A stretch of 64,000 bases of DNA from JAKAWQ01 sp035509315 (GCA_035509315.1 DATJLS010000043.1:1-64000); one strand, 5' to 3'. Shown: positions 43,480 through 53,585, counted from the first letter of the stretch. Translations and numbers: made by a program. Notes: generated by a model not told the origin, from the letters alone.

Positions 43480-44376
43480 TTACCCTTTCGTTGCCCCTGC
43501 CGTCAGGCCGGCAATGTAATAGTCCATCAGGAACGCGTATATGATGACCGGCGGCGCCGAGGCCACCACGTTCGCGGCCATGATGTGCCCCCAGTCCAGC
43601 ACATCGCCGTGGATCAGGTCACTCACGATGCCCGCCGTCAATACCATTTGCTTGCCGGTGAAGAGGTAGGCGAGCGGATAGAGGAAATCCCCCCAGCAGA
43701 CGGTGAAGGCGAAGATCGTTGCGGCGATGATGCCCGGCAGGGCAACGGGGATGAAGATCTTCCACAGCATCTGCAGATGCGAGGCGCCGTCGATCATCGC
43801 CGCCTCGTCGAGCTCCTTCGGGATCGAGGAGAAATAACCGATCATGATCCAGGTGCAGAACGGCACCGAGAGGGTGGGCCAGATCAGCACGAGGCACCAG
43901 GTGGAATTGATCAGGTGCAGGAACGACAGCACCTTGAAGAGCGGGATGAAGAGCAGGGATTCGGGCACGAGATAAGTGAGGAAGACGCCGGTGGCGAAGA
44001 CCTGGCTGCCGAAGAAGCGCATCCGCGCGAGCGCATAGGCGGCGAGGATCGACATCACCAGCGTCAGCGCAACGACGATGATCGTCACCTTGACGGTATT
44101 GAGGAAGAAAGTCTGGAAATCGGGATTGGTGATGATCCCGATGAAGTTCCCGAAATAGGGATGGGCGGTGAACCACGGGTCCTTGCCCGAGCCGAGCTGC
44201 TGGGAAGTTTTCAGCGCGGTGATCAGCTCGAAATAGGGCGGCGCCAGGAAGCCGATCGCAAAGAAGATGAGCACGATATAGCTCACCCAGAGTGCCCAGC
44301 GCCGCTCGCGCGAGATGCTCGGCTTGAGCCAGCTTCGGCGCGCAACGGCTTCGGCGGTGACGACGGCGCCGCTCAT
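43480..44376 (-). CDS. Sugar ABC transporter permease (MalG/UgpE type)
   Basis: 298 aa from ATG 44376; upstream frame belongs to the neighbour. About six membrane helices. The EAA loop is IPKELDEAAMIDGASHLQMLWKIFIPVALPGI, the MalG-type signature. It ends 6 bp before the ATPase gene and starts 1 bp after the other permease gene. Inner-membrane pore subunit of a carbohydrate importer. Confidence 0.93.
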   Translation of the reverse strand: MSGAVVTAEAVARRSWLKPSISRERRWALWVSYIVLIFFAIGFLAPPYFELITALKTSQQLGSGKDPWFTAHPYFGNFIGIITNPDFQTFFLNTVKVTIIVVALTLVMSILAAYALARMRFFGSQVFATGVFLTYLVPESLLFIPLFKVLSFLHLINSTWCLVLIWPTLSVPFCTWIMIGYFSSIPKELDEAAMIDGASHLQMLWKIFIPVALPGIIAATIFAFTVCWGDFLYPLAYLFTGKQMVLTAGIVSDLIHGDVLDWGHIMAANVVASAPPVIIYAFLMDYYIAGLTAGATKG

Positions 44377-44377
44377 C

Positions 44378-45325
44378 TCACTGCGCCTCCCTCGCCCGGC
44401 GCCCGACCCCGCGCAGGATGAAGATCGAGAAGACAGCGAGGATCGGGAAGATGAAGAGGCTGACCGCCGCGCCGAGCGAGATATTGCCGCCCTGGATGCC
44501 GAGCTGAAATGCGTAGGTCGCGAAGACATGCGTCGTATCGGCCGGCGCGCCGGATGTCAGGATCTGGACGATGTCGAAATTCGCGAAGGTCACGATCAGG
44601 CTGAAGAGGACGGTGATGCTGATGATGTTGCGCAGCATCGGCAACGAAATATAGCGGATCTTCTGCAGCCATGTCGCCCCGTCGATGGCGGCCGCCTCAT
44701 AGAGCTGATCCGGCACCGATTTCAGCGTCGCCAGATACATGATCATGAAGAACGGCGTGCCGTACCAGACATTGACCGCCGCCACCCAGAGCCGCGCCGT
44801 CCATGTGTTCGAAAGCCAAGCCACCTGAGGAATGCCGAACTGGGCCAGAATCCAGTTCAGGGCCGAGTAATTGCCCGAAAGCATCCACCAGAAGCCGAGG
44901 GTGGAAAGTGCTGGAGGAATGACCCACGGGATCAGCAGCAGACCCCGCCAGATGCGCTGGCCCCGGCCCGAGATATTGTGCATGACATGGGCGAGGACGA
45001 ATCCGATCAGCGCCTTGAAGAACACCGCCGTGATGGCGAAGAAGCAGCTCTGGAAGATGACGAGGTGGAACGTATCGCTGCGCAGCAGGTAGCGGTAATT
45101 GAAAAGGCCGATGAACCGTGTCGCGTCGCGGTTCAGCATCGAGAGATAGATCGAGTAGAAGAAAGGATAGACAACCAGCCCGGCGATCAGCGCGATCAGC
45201 GGCAAGCACATCAGCACCGCGATCGTCGAGCGCCGCCGCGCGAATCGCGCGAGCCCGCTGCGACGTGCGGATGGCGCAAATCCGTGAAGCGCGCCCGCAG
45301 AAATGCCCGTGGTTCCGTCGGCCAT
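44378..45325 (-). CDS. Sugar ABC transporter permease (MalF/UgpA type)
   Basis: 315 aa with about six helices, the first being STIAVLMCLPLIALIAGLVVYPFFYSIYLSM. The EAA loop is VPDQLYEAAAIDGATWLQKIRYISLPML. A strong GGGAGGAAAG ribosome-binding site precedes the ATG on the minus strand. It lies 74 bp downstream of the binding-protein gene, a spacing that allows separate expression levels. Confidence 0.93.
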   Translation of the reverse strand: MADGTTGISAGALHGFAPSARRSGLARFARRRSTIAVLMCLPLIALIAGLVVYPFFYSIYLSMLNRDATRFIGLFNYRYLLRSDTFHLVIFQSCFFAITAVFFKALIGFVLAHVMHNISGRGQRIWRGLLLIPWVIPPALSTLGFWWMLSGNYSALNWILAQFGIPQVAWLSNTWTARLWVAAVNVWYGTPFFMIMYLATLKSVPDQLYEAAAIDGATWLQKIRYISLPMLRNIISITVLFSLIVTFANFDIVQILTSGAPADTTHVFATYAFQLGIQGGNISLGAAVSLFIFPILAVFSIFILRGVGRRAREAQ

Positions 45326-45399
45326 GCTTTCCTCCCCGCCGGCCGCCTCTGTCCCGGCACCGGTGGGCCCGGCCTCAAAGCCAGGCCCATCCGATCATT

Positions 45400-46752
45400 C
45401 TACATATTGATGTAGCCGCTGATCTCGTTCTCCGCCCAGTCGAGCACGTCCTTCATTTTCTGCTTGTTCTTGGCGAGCTTGACGACCATCACATTGAAGG
45501 TCGCATTGTTGTAGAGTTGAACCGCGATGCGCGGCGGCGCCGGATAGCCCGCGATGTTCGACTGCGTGTCGTGCCAGGGCCGGATCGGATAATTGTAGAC
45601 CGTCCCGACCGGCGGCTTGACCTCGGCCCAGATCTTGAAATCATGCATGCTGGCGAAAGGCGGAATATCGTAGCCGACCGACGCATCGCAGAGCGTTTCC
45701 ACCTGCTCGCGCTGCTGCAGCCAGGAGATCAGCTCCTTCGCCGCCGTCTTGTTCGGACTGAAGGACCAAACGCCCCAGAAGAACGGAAGATAGGGATTGA
45801 GGCGCCCGGCCGTGCCATTGGGGCTTGGGAAAGTCCAGCAATCCTCCGCGACTTTCGGTGCATCCCGGCGTGCCACCCACCATGCCGAGGGCGGGTTGAA
45901 GATCAGCGCGGACTGGCCGGAGATCAGCGCCTTGTTGTTCGAAGCGTCGTCATAGGTGACGCTGTCCGCCGGCAGATAGGGATAGAGCTTCTGCATGTAT
46001 TCCAGCGCTTTCTGCACAGCATCGGAACGCAGCTGCATATTGCCCTTCGCGTCCACCAGCTGAGCGCCGTTCGCCGCCAGGAATGCTCCGGTCCAATCGA
46101 CACTGTCGGTGGTCAGGCCAAGGCCGAGACCAAACGGCATACCCGCTTTCTGCGCCGCCGGCGCCAGCTTGAGCATGGTTTCGTACGTCCATGCCGCGGC
46201 GGTCTTCGCATTGCCGGGCGCGTTCGGATACCATTGCTGGACATCGTAGCCCGCTTTCTTGAACCAGCTGATGCGCGCGCAGGAGGGTTTGTATTGGCTG
46301 CCGACGCTGGTCGGCACGCCCCGCCAGTGCCCGTCCGCCTTGCCAAGATACTCGGCGACCTTGTCGATCGCGCCATATTGCTTGATGAGCCCGCCCATCA
46401 CGTCGTCGATCGGCTCGAGGTGCTGGTGGTATTGCTGCACGCCCCAATCCTGGAAGGTCATGATATCGTGCCCGGTGCCGGCCAGGGATTCTGCCGCTGG
46501 CGCAAGCAGGATCTTGGCATTCACGGTGCCCGACTGCAGCAAATCAATCGAGATATCGACCTTGTTCTTGGCGCCCCAGTCGGCAACCAGCTTCTGCATC
46601 ACCGGATTGGCTGCAGGCACCCAATGATCCCAGAGCGCCACTTTGAGGCTGCCGGCCGCATGGGCCGTCCGCATATGGACGAGCGGAAGGGCGGCACCAA
46701 CAGCGGCAAGCTTGAGCGCATCACGACGCGAAACAGAACGCAATCTCTTCAT
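45400..46752 (-). CDS. Sugar ABC transporter substrate-binding protein, Tat-exported
   Basis: 450 aa from ATG 46752, which has GGGGGGAAG upstream. The N-terminus MKRLRSVSRRDALKLAAVGAALPLVH is a twin-arginine signal ending AHA. The mature part has the SBP_bac_1 fold signs: SLKVALWDHWVPAANPVMQKLVADW, GHDIMTFQDWGVQQYH, and ALISGQSALIFNPPSAWW. It binds a sugar or sugar derivative in the periplasm. First gene of the importer operon SBP-MalF-MalG-MalK. The convergent eda/kdgK suggest a hexuronate or aldonate-type substrate, which is inference. Confidence 0.88.
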   Translation of the reverse strand: MKRLRSVSRRDALKLAAVGAALPLVHMRTAHAAGSLKVALWDHWVPAANPVMQKLVADWGAKNKVDISIDLLQSGTVNAKILLAPAAESLAGTGHDIMTFQDWGVQQYHQHLEPIDDVMGGLIKQYGAIDKVAEYLGKADGHWRGVPTSVGSQYKPSCARISWFKKAGYDVQQWYPNAPGNAKTAAAWTYETMLKLAPAAQKAGMPFGLGLGLTTDSVDWTGAFLAANGAQLVDAKGNMQLRSDAVQKALEYMQKLYPYLPADSVTYDDASNNKALISGQSALIFNPPSAWWVARRDAPKVAEDCWTFPSPNGTAGRLNPYLPFFWGVWSFSPNKTAAKELISWLQQREQVETLCDASVGYDIPPFASMHDFKIWAEVKPPVGTVYNYPIRPWHDTQSNIAGYPAPPRIAVQLYNNATFNVMVVKLAKNKQKMKDVLDWAENEISGYINM

Positions 46753-46966
46753 CGAACTTCCCCCCTCAATGGCTTCGGCCGCCGATTGCAAAAAATTCAC
46801 AGAAGGGATCGGCTCTTGTGGCCAATCACCTGCCGTTCGGCGGCTTGCCCCCTCGTCCCGCGAGCGGGCAAGGTATTGTTTCAATCCATGCCATAGTCGG
46901 CGCCTCATCACAATCACGGATTGGGAAAATCGCGAGCGCAGCGGTGTCTGCCCCGCGCCGACGGTT

Positions 46967-48913
46967 CTATTCCGCAATGCGCCGCAGCAGGGCGTCGATA
47001 CGACGCAACAGCAGGAGGGCGGCTTCCACAAGCGGATCCTCCGCGTCCTTCGGCACAAGGAAGCGCGGTGGGGATGCCTCATGCGGTTCGCCCGCGAGCT
47101 GCCGGGCCGCGGCAACGACCCGTGCGCTCGCCGTTGTGATTTCCGTGGCCGATTCCGTCCTGACCGGCGCGGACACCTTGTCGGCGAGGTGCGTGAGCTC
47201 CCGCACCCGATAATGGCACGCCATCAGCATCCAGAGTCGCCAGCGCCGCCGGATGGTTGCCCCGGCGAGCGGCCCAAGCTCCCGCGGGCGCTCCGCGGCG
47301 CCGAGATTGACGAAGCGCTCCTCAAGCGCGAGCGAAAGCAGAAGCAGGCCCGGATCGCGCGCCCCGCTCGCCAGAGACCGTCCGGCCGTCTCCACCAACG
47401 AGGCGAAGACCGCGAAATAGGCATGTGCGGCCTCGGCGACCGCGTCGCGAGTGGGGATCGCCCAGACCACCGCCGCGATCGCCACTCCGGAGGCCGATCC
47501 GATCGCCGTTTCGATCAGCCGCGTGAGCAGGAGATCAGGCGTGAAATAGCCGAGCAAGCCGAACAGCAGGCCGAGAAGGACGGTGATCCAGAACATCATC
47601 ACTTCGTAGGCCGCCGTGCTCGCCTGAAAGGCGAGGAACACGGCGATGATGATGCAGACGAGCGACACATAAGGGTGCCCCGAAAGCGCGGTCGCGATCA
47701 GGGTTCCACCCACCACGCCGGCGATCGTGCCGGCGAGGAACTGCAAGGCCTTGGCGATCGATTCTCCGCGCGAGCGCGTGCCGAGGAAGACGACGAACGC
47801 CGCGAAGGCCGCCCAGTACCACCGCCCCGGCAGAATGATCCCGCCGAGCAGGACCGCGATCCCGATCGCGAGGACGGCCTGGGCGACACGGCGCAGCGCG
47901 GGCGGCCCCGCCGGTTTCGCCGGCAGACGGATATCGAGCGTGGGAACCTCGTCCTCCACGGGCAGCGTCCCGCCGAGCGCCCGGCCGAGCTCTTTCAGCG
48001 CCGGGAAGACCGCCTGCCCCGCAAGCGCGCCCCCCCTCGCGTCGCCGAGCTCGCTTCCTTCACGCAGCTCCGCGATCGCCGCCGCGATCGCCGGCCTTTC
48101 CGTTTCGTCCGGGAGCCGGGCAAGGATTTTCCAGGCCACACGCTCAAGAGCGAGGCTCAGGGATTCGAGCCCGAGCACGTGGCTTTGCCCGCCCGCTTCG
48201 CCGGCGACCGCGGCCCGCGCCACGATCACGACCTCGTCGAGCCGCAGGATCGCTTGCACCACGCGCCGACGAGCCCGGCGCTGCCAGGTTCCGACGCGGA
48301 CCGCCTGCTCCAGGATTGCCAGGACCGCGCGCGCCCCTGCCCGGACATGCGCTTCGATCCGTGCCATCACCCGCTCGGGACGCTCGGGCAGCACGACGGA
48401 GTGGACGAAAAGCACAACCAGGGAAGCGAGCAGGGCAATCGCCGCGCGCACGGGAACATCCGCGAGATGGACCTTGCCGATCAGCCCGAACAGATAAGCC
48501 ATCATCCCGACGGTCGCGAGCGAGCCTGGCCGCGGCCCGCGCCCCGCTTCATACACCACGCTTGCCAGCACGGCGACGAAGACGGCCTGCCCAAGTCCCG
48601 GGAACGGCTCGACAAGGCCGGCCAGAACCGAGCCGAACACGGCCGGCAGAGGTTGGAGCAGGATCGTCACGCGCTGCGCTGCCTGGGTCGGATCATGCAG
48701 GCTGGCGGCGCCGAAAAGACCCATGGCGAACCCAAAAAGCTCCGTCGGCCCGGAAACGCCCCGCTCGGCCCCAAGCAGATTCACGATCAGCATCGTGATC
48801 ATGCCGGCCAGCGTCGCCCGCGCAGCCTGTCGCAGCCGGAGCCATCCCGGATCGGGTGGGAAGACCGCCTCGCGTCCCGCCTTGAGCGCCTCCGGCCAAT
48901 TCTCTGCGCGCAT
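46967..48913 (-). CDS. FUSC-family membrane protein (aromatic acid/fusaric acid exporter-like)
   Basis: 648 aa from ATG 48913. Two similar membrane halves each have about five or six helices: the first near residues 35-165, the second near 335-490 (VAQAVLAIGIAVLLGGIILPGRWYWAAFAAFVVFLGT...SLVCIIIAVFLAF). Between and after them are long cytoplasmic helical regions. This two-half arrangement is that of YccS/YhcK/AaeB-like FUSC proteins. AaeB-type exporters work with an MFP partner, but none lies beside it. Substrate unknown. Confidence 0.85.
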   Translation of the reverse strand: MRAENWPEALKAGREAVFPPDPGWLRLRQAARATLAGMITMLIVNLLGAERGVSGPTELFGFAMGLFGAASLHDPTQAAQRVTILLQPLPAVFGSVLAGLVEPFPGLGQAVFVAVLASVVYEAGRGPRPGSLATVGMMAYLFGLIGKVHLADVPVRAAIALLASLVVLFVHSVVLPERPERVMARIEAHVRAGARAVLAILEQAVRVGTWQRRARRRVVQAILRLDEVVIVARAAVAGEAGGQSHVLGLESLSLALERVAWKILARLPDETERPAIAAAIAELREGSELGDARGGALAGQAVFPALKELGRALGGTLPVEDEVPTLDIRLPAKPAGPPALRRVAQAVLAIGIAVLLGGIILPGRWYWAAFAAFVVFLGTRSRGESIAKALQFLAGTIAGVVGGTLIATALSGHPYVSLVCIIIAVFLAFQASTAAYEVMMFWITVLLGLLFGLLGYFTPDLLLTRLIETAIGSASGVAIAAVVWAIPTRDAVAEAAHAYFAVFASLVETAGRSLASGARDPGLLLLSLALEERFVNLGAAERPRELGPLAGATIRRRWRLWMLMACHYRVRELTHLADKVSAPVRTESATEITTASARVVAAARQLAGEPHEASPPRFLVPKDAEDPLVEAALLLLRRIDALLRRIAE

Positions 48914-48975
48914 CACCGGAGAAGACCTGAGGCAAAGGCCACGGGCTTCGCCTTCATAACGCGACCACCGAAGGC

Positions 48976-49000
48976 GCGAATCACGCGGGAAAACAAAACA
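48976..49000 (+). repeat. Fragment of the dispersed repeat (GAATCACGCGGGAAAACAA)
   Basis: The sequence GCGAATCACGCGGGAAAACA matches one end of the 23243-23343 repeat (GAATCACGCGAGAAAACAA). It lies in the gap between the MBL/rhodanese gene and the FUSC gene, both on the minus strand. The partner arm GCGTGAT may be the GTGCGTGATCGG near 49030. Confidence 0.45.
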
Positions 49001-49028
49001 GATCTCGTCTTGTTCTTGGCTTTCCTGC

Positions 49029-50066
49029 TCAGTGCGTGATCGGACCGCCTTCCTTGAGCCAGGCGTCGAGGCCACCCTGGATATGCCGCACCGTGCCCAG
49101 GCCTGCATCGCGTGCCGCCTGGACCGCCATCGCCGAGCGTTCGCCGAAGGCGCAGAAGAAGAGGATGGATTTGCCGGTCGCGAGCGCGAGCTCGTGCAGC
49201 ACGCCGCCAGCGCCGATATTTTCCGCAAGCTCGCCGTAAGGCACCGCGAGCGCGCCGGCGATGCCGCCATGCCGCTTCCGCTCCTCCGCCTCGCGCAGAT
49301 CGACGAGCGCGATGTCGGATCGTCCGATCAGCGCCATCGCCTCGCGCGCCGTCACCGACCAGCCACGCCGCGCAAGCTCCTCCTGCGCGAACCCGACCCG
49401 CATGTTCGCCGGCACCGCGACATCCATCATCTTCGGATTGGGCAGATTGAGGCTGCCCATCAGCGCCACATATTCCTCGACCGATTTCACCTGAAGCCGC
49501 GGATTGTATCTCTTCTCCTCGCCGATCGTGCTGACCGTATCGCCCTTGTAATCATGCGCGGGGAAAACGAACGTGTCCTCCGGCAAGGCAAGCAGCCGTC
49601 CGAAGATCGACTCATATTGCGCGCGCGCGTCGCCGTTCTGGAAATCCGTCCGTCCGGTGCCGCGAATGAGCAGCGTGTCGCCGGTGAAGACGCGGTCATC
49701 CATCAGGAAGCTGTAGGAATCATCGGTGTGGCCGGGCGTATAGAGCACCGAGAGGGAAAGCCCCTCGATGCGCAGCTTGTCCCCATCCGCAAGCCGGATC
49801 GAGACGACATCCGCCCTCGTGCGCTCACCCATGACAGTGATGCAATGCGTGCGGTCGCGCAGCGCCCCGAGCCCCGTGATATGGTCGGCATGCAGATGCG
49901 TATCGACCGCCTTGACGAGCCGCAGGTCGAGCTCGCGCACGAGCTGGAGATAGCGATCCACCTTCTCGAGCACGGGATCGATGATCAGTGCCTCGCCGCC
50001 CATCCGGCTCGCGAGGAGATAGCTGTAGGTCCCGGAAGTCTGATCGAAGAGCTGGCGGAAGATCAT
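49029..50066 (-). CDS. MBL-fold persulfide dioxygenase-like protein fused to a rhodanese domain
   Basis: 345 aa. N-terminal metallo-beta-lactamase fold with THLHADHITG, LYTPGHTDDSYSF and the ETHE1-type FTGDTLLIRGTGRTDFQNGD, then FPAHDYKG. The C-terminal rhodanese domain (about 245-345) has LVDLREAEERKRHGGI and the catalytic Cys in LFFCAFGERSAM. ETHE1/BlhE-type enzymes oxidise glutathione persulfide; the rhodanese part transfers sulfane sulfur. Its ATG overlaps the stop of the M20 peptidase gene upstream by 4 bp. Confidence 0.9.
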   Translation of the reverse strand: MIFRQLFDQTSGTYSYLLASRMGGEALIIDPVLEKVDRYLQLVRELDLRLVKAVDTHLHADHITGLGALRDRTHCITVMGERTRADVVSIRLADGDKLRIEGLSLSVLYTPGHTDDSYSFLMDDRVFTGDTLLIRGTGRTDFQNGDARAQYESIFGRLLALPEDTFVFPAHDYKGDTVSTIGEEKRYNPRLQVKSVEEYVALMGSLNLPNPKMMDVAVPANMRVGFAQEELARRGWSVTAREAMALIGRSDIALVDLREAEERKRHGGIAGALAVPYGELAENIGAGGVLHELALATGKSILFFCAFGERSAMAVQAARDAGLGTVRHIQGGLDAWLKEGGPITH

Positions 50067-51490
50067 GCGGACACCTCTTCCTTGGCCGCGACGCGGCGAG
50101 ACGGCGTTTCGCCCGCGCCGAGATCCCAGAAAAGACCGACCATCGCGGCAATGCCCTGGCGCGCGGGCGCGGCCAGCAGATGCTCGTTCGGCCCGTGCTG
50201 GCCGCAGCCATTGTAGCTGTGCGGCACCCAGACGAGAGAGACGCCAAGCCGGTCGGCAAAGATATCACCCGGCAGACCGCCGCCGGCATTCGGAATCACC
50301 TGAACCTTCCGCCCGAGCGTCTTTTCCATGCTGGACGCGACGAACCGCACCCAGGGGTCGGCAGGGTCGGTGCGGCTTGCCTTCATCCGCACATGCGCAT
50401 TCTCGATCATGACCTCGGGGAAACCTGCGCGATCGAGATGGCGCCTGAGCGCGGATGCGAAGCTTTCGGGGTCGGTGTCCACCGTGTACCGGATCTGGCA
50501 ATGCGCCACGGCGTCCGGCGCCACCGCATTGACCGGATTCTCCGGCCGGCCCGAAATCATCGCGAGCACGATGAAGCTGTTCCAGCCATAGATCTTCTCC
50601 GCCGGCGTAAGACCCGGCTCACCCCACACCGGATCGATCCTGGCCGCTTCCGCCCCGCCGCCGACCGGACATCCATCCAACGCACGGGCCACGCTCTCGG
50701 GAACGCCGCCTTTCGGCAGCCATTCGCGCACCAGGATGCGGCCTTGTCGATCGGCGATCGCGCCGAGCGCATGGGCGAGAACGATCGCGGGGTCTTTGAC
50801 GATTCCGCCCCAGTGGCCTGAATGGACGCCGCCCGGCCGCAATCTTACTGCAATATCGAAATGAAATGTCCCGCGCGTGCCGGAGGCGACCGTCGGCACT
50901 TCCGGGTCCACGCGCGGCCCGTCGCTGCCGATCAGCACGTCCGCGGCAAGCGCCTTCGCATGATCGCGGACGAAGGCGCGCAATCCCACCGAGCCGCGCT
51001 CCTCCGAACTCTCCAGCACCAGCTTGAGGTTGCATCCGAGCCGGCCGACGCGCTCGGCCAGCACCGCCTCGAGCGCGGCGAGATTGAGCGCGTGCTGGCC
51101 CTTGTTGTCGGCGCTGCCGCGGCCGTACCACCGATCGCCTTCGATCGTGAGACGCCAGGGCGAGAGGCCCGTGCGCCATTGCTCGTCGAGCCCGCGCACC
51201 GTGTCGCCATGGCCGTAGGTGAGCACGGTCGGCAGAAGCGGATCCTCGATCCGTTCGGCGGTGAGGATCGGCCCGAATCCCGGTTCAGGATTGGCGTGGA
51301 TCGTGCTGGCGAAGCCGAGCCGCGTAAGCCAGGGGCGGATCGCGGTTTCGAGATAGCGCGCGACGTCCGGCGCGTGCGCCGCCTCCTGCGAGGTGCTCGG
51401 GATCGCCACCAGCCCCGCAAGGCGCGCCGCGAAACCGCCCTCGTCGAAGAAGGAAAGAGCGCGGGCAATGGCGCCGTCCCGGGTTCCCAT
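50063..51490 (-). CDS. M20-family metallopeptidase
   Basis: 475 aa from ATG 51490. The dizinc site is visible: VLTYGHGDTVRGL (His/Asp), GRGSADNKGQHALNL (bridging Asp), LVLESSEERGSVGL (Glu-Glu), and a C-terminal HGPNEHL motif. The inserted dimerisation domain has GGVHSGHWGGIVKDP. It resembles dipeptidase or carnosinase-like M20 proteins (CNDP type). It may hydrolyse dipeptides or gamma-glutamyl/cysteinyl compounds; coupling to the persulfide enzyme suggests a sulfur link, which is inference only. Confidence 0.9.
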   Translation of the reverse strand: MGTRDGAIARALSFFDEGGFAARLAGLVAIPSTSQEAAHAPDVARYLETAIRPWLTRLGFASTIHANPEPGFGPILTAERIEDPLLPTVLTYGHGDTVRGLDEQWRTGLSPWRLTIEGDRWYGRGSADNKGQHALNLAALEAVLAERVGRLGCNLKLVLESSEERGSVGLRAFVRDHAKALAADVLIGSDGPRVDPEVPTVASGTRGTFHFDIAVRLRPGGVHSGHWGGIVKDPAIVLAHALGAIADRQGRILVREWLPKGGVPESVARALDGCPVGGGAEAARIDPVWGEPGLTPAEKIYGWNSFIVLAMISGRPENPVNAVAPDAVAHCQIRYTVDTDPESFASALRRHLDRAGFPEVMIENAHVRMKASRTDPADPWVRFVASSMEKTLGRKVQVIPNAGGGLPGDIFADRLGVSLVWVPHSYNGCGQHGPNEHLLAAPARQGIAAMVGLFWDLGAGETPSRRVAAKEEVSA

Positions 51491-51515
51491 CCTGCGCCCT
51501 CCGCGCTTTATCTTC

Positions 51516-53585
51516 TCAGCTCTCGAGGTCGGCAAAGCGCCTCCCCTGCCGGACCAGCTCGCGCAGCAGGGGTGCCGGCTCCCAGCCCGGGCCATCATGG
51601 GCAGCCATCGCCTCGACCCGCCTCAGCACCTCGCCAAGCCCGATCGTGTCCGCCTCGAAGAGCGGCCCGCCGCGCCAGGCCGGGTAACCGTAGCCGTGCA
51701 CCATTACCACGTCGATATCGGAGGGGCGCGCGGCGACGCCGTCGGCCAGGATGCGCGCCGCCTCGTTCACCATCGCGGCGTGCGCGCGCTCCTGGATCGT
51801 TGCCGCCAGCACCTTGCGCCGGTGAATGCCCCGCGCCGCCGAAGCCCGGGCGACGAGGGCGGCCACGACAGGGTCAGGGAGCCGCTTGCCGTCGCGATGC
51901 AGATACCAGCCCGCGCCGGTCCTTTGCCCGAAGCGCCCCTGCTCGCAGAGCCAGTCCGCGATCGGCACCAGCCGCTCGCGGAGGCGATGCTGCGCGCCGC
52001 GCCGCCACGCGCCCCATCCGGTATCGAGCCCGGCCATGTCGGCGGCGGCGAAGGGGCCCATTGCGAAGCCCCACACTTCGTGGGCCGCATCCACCTCCTC
52101 GGGCAGCGCGCCTTCCTCGAGCGCGTATTCGCATTGCAGGCGCCAGCGCAGCAGGATGCGGTTGCCGATGAACCCCTCGCCGATGCCGCTCATCACCGCC
52201 ACTTTCCGCGTCCGCCGCGCAAGGGCGAGCCCGGTCGCCAGCACCGCCGGCCCGGTGCGCGCCGCGCGCACCACCTCGACCAGCCGCGCCGCCTGGGCCG
52301 GGCAGAAAAAATGGAGCCCGAGCACGCGATCCGGCGCATCGACCAGATCGGCGAGCGCATCGATATCGAGGAAGGAGGTCGTGCTCGCGAGGACCGCATC
52401 CCGCCGCACCACGCCCGAAAGGGTACGGAACACGCCGCGCTTGATGCCCGGATCTTCGGTCGCCGCCTCGATCACCAGGTCCGTGCGCGCAAGCGTGCCG
52501 AGATCAAGCGCCGTCGCGATGCGATTCTCCCGCTCCGCCCGTGCGTCGGACGAAAGCCGTGCCGCCTGCACCTGCCGATCGAGGATGGCGCCGATCCGCT
52601 GCTCGGCGGCGCTGCGTGCCCCGGCATCCGCTTCGACGAGAATCGTCTCGAGCCCGGCATCGGCCAGCGCGACGGCCAGCCCGGAGCCCATCGCGCCGCC
52701 GCCCACGATGCCGATGCGCGCCAGCGGCCGCGGCGCCGCGCCCACCGGCGGCCGGGCGGCGAGCCGCTCGGCGTGAAAGAGATGGCGGAGCGCGCGCGCC
52801 TGGACGGACTGGCGAAGCCCGCGCGCCAGTTCCTGCTCGCGCTCGAGCCCTTCGGCAAATGGCAGGGTCAGGGCCAGCCCCACCGCCTCGGCCGCGCGCA
52901 GCGACGCGGCATGGCCGCGGGACCGCCGCGCCATGATCGCGACCGCGGTATCGAACTCGCTGCGGTCGTAGGGCGGCACGGGCCGTTCCGAGAGCCGCGG
53001 CAGCGTGCCGAGCGACGCGAGCTCCCGCGCCCGCGCGATCGCCGCGCCGCGCGCATCCGTCGCCACCTCGTCAACAAGGCCGAGCTTGAGCGCCTCCGCC
53101 GCCGGCACGCGCCGCCCGCCCGCGATCAGCTCCAGGGACGCGAGCGCGCCGACAAGCCGCGGCAGGCGCTGCGTGCCGCCGGCGCTCGGGATCAGGCCGA
53201 GCAGCACCTCCGGCAAGCCGACCGCCCCATCCGGCGCGATCACCCTGCCGTGGCAGGCGAGCGCGACCTCGAACCCGCCCCCGAGCGCGCTGCCATGGAT
53301 GGAAGCGACCACCGGCTTGGCCAGCGCCTCCAGCGCCGCGGTGACCGCGGCGAGCATCGGCTCGACCGGTGGCCCGTCGAACTCGCGGACATCCACGCCC
53401 GCCATGAAGCTGCGGCCGGCGCCGGCGATCACGCCGGCGCTGATATGCGGGTCCCCGGCAAGCTCCGCGATCACGTTGAGCAACCCTTGCCGCACCGGCG
53501 GCGAAAGCACGTTCGCCGGCGGGTGATCGACCAGGATCAGGCCGATATCGCCCTCACGCTCGAGGCGGACCGGTATGCCGGACAT
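51516..53585 (-). CDS. Bifunctional enoyl-CoA hydratase/3-hydroxyacyl-CoA dehydrogenase (FadJ/FadB-like)
   Basis: 689 aa from ATG 53585. The crotonase half (about 1-190) has IHGSALGGGFEVALACHGRV and GLPEVLLGLIPSAGGTQRLPRL, retaining both catalytic Glu positions. The dehydrogenase half has the NAD site IGIVGGGAMGSGLAVALADAG and the catalytic His in LGLHFFCPAQAARLVEVV, and a C-terminal domain duplicated around WGFAMGPFAAADMAGLD and VHGYGYPAWRGGPLFEAD. It carries out two beta-oxidation steps. No thiolase gene is adjacent. Confidence 0.93.
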   Translation of the reverse strand: MSGIPVRLEREGDIGLILVDHPPANVLSPPVRQGLLNVIAELAGDPHISAGVIAGAGRSFMAGVDVREFDGPPVEPMLAAVTAALEALAKPVVASIHGSALGGGFEVALACHGRVIAPDGAVGLPEVLLGLIPSAGGTQRLPRLVGALASLELIAGGRRVPAAEALKLGLVDEVATDARGAAIARARELASLGTLPRLSERPVPPYDRSEFDTAVAIMARRSRGHAASLRAAEAVGLALTLPFAEGLEREQELARGLRQSVQARALRHLFHAERLAARPPVGAAPRPLARIGIVGGGAMGSGLAVALADAGLETILVEADAGARSAAEQRIGAILDRQVQAARLSSDARAERENRIATALDLGTLARTDLVIEAATEDPGIKRGVFRTLSGVVRRDAVLASTTSFLDIDALADLVDAPDRVLGLHFFCPAQAARLVEVVRAARTGPAVLATGLALARRTRKVAVMSGIGEGFIGNRILLRWRLQCEYALEEGALPEEVDAAHEVWGFAMGPFAAADMAGLDTGWGAWRRGAQHRLRERLVPIADWLCEQGRFGQRTGAGWYLHRDGKRLPDPVVAALVARASAARGIHRRKVLAATIQERAHAAMVNEAARILADGVAARPSDIDVVMVHGYGYPAWRGGPLFEADTIGLGEVLRRVEAMAAHDGPGWEPAPLLRELVRQGRRFADLES

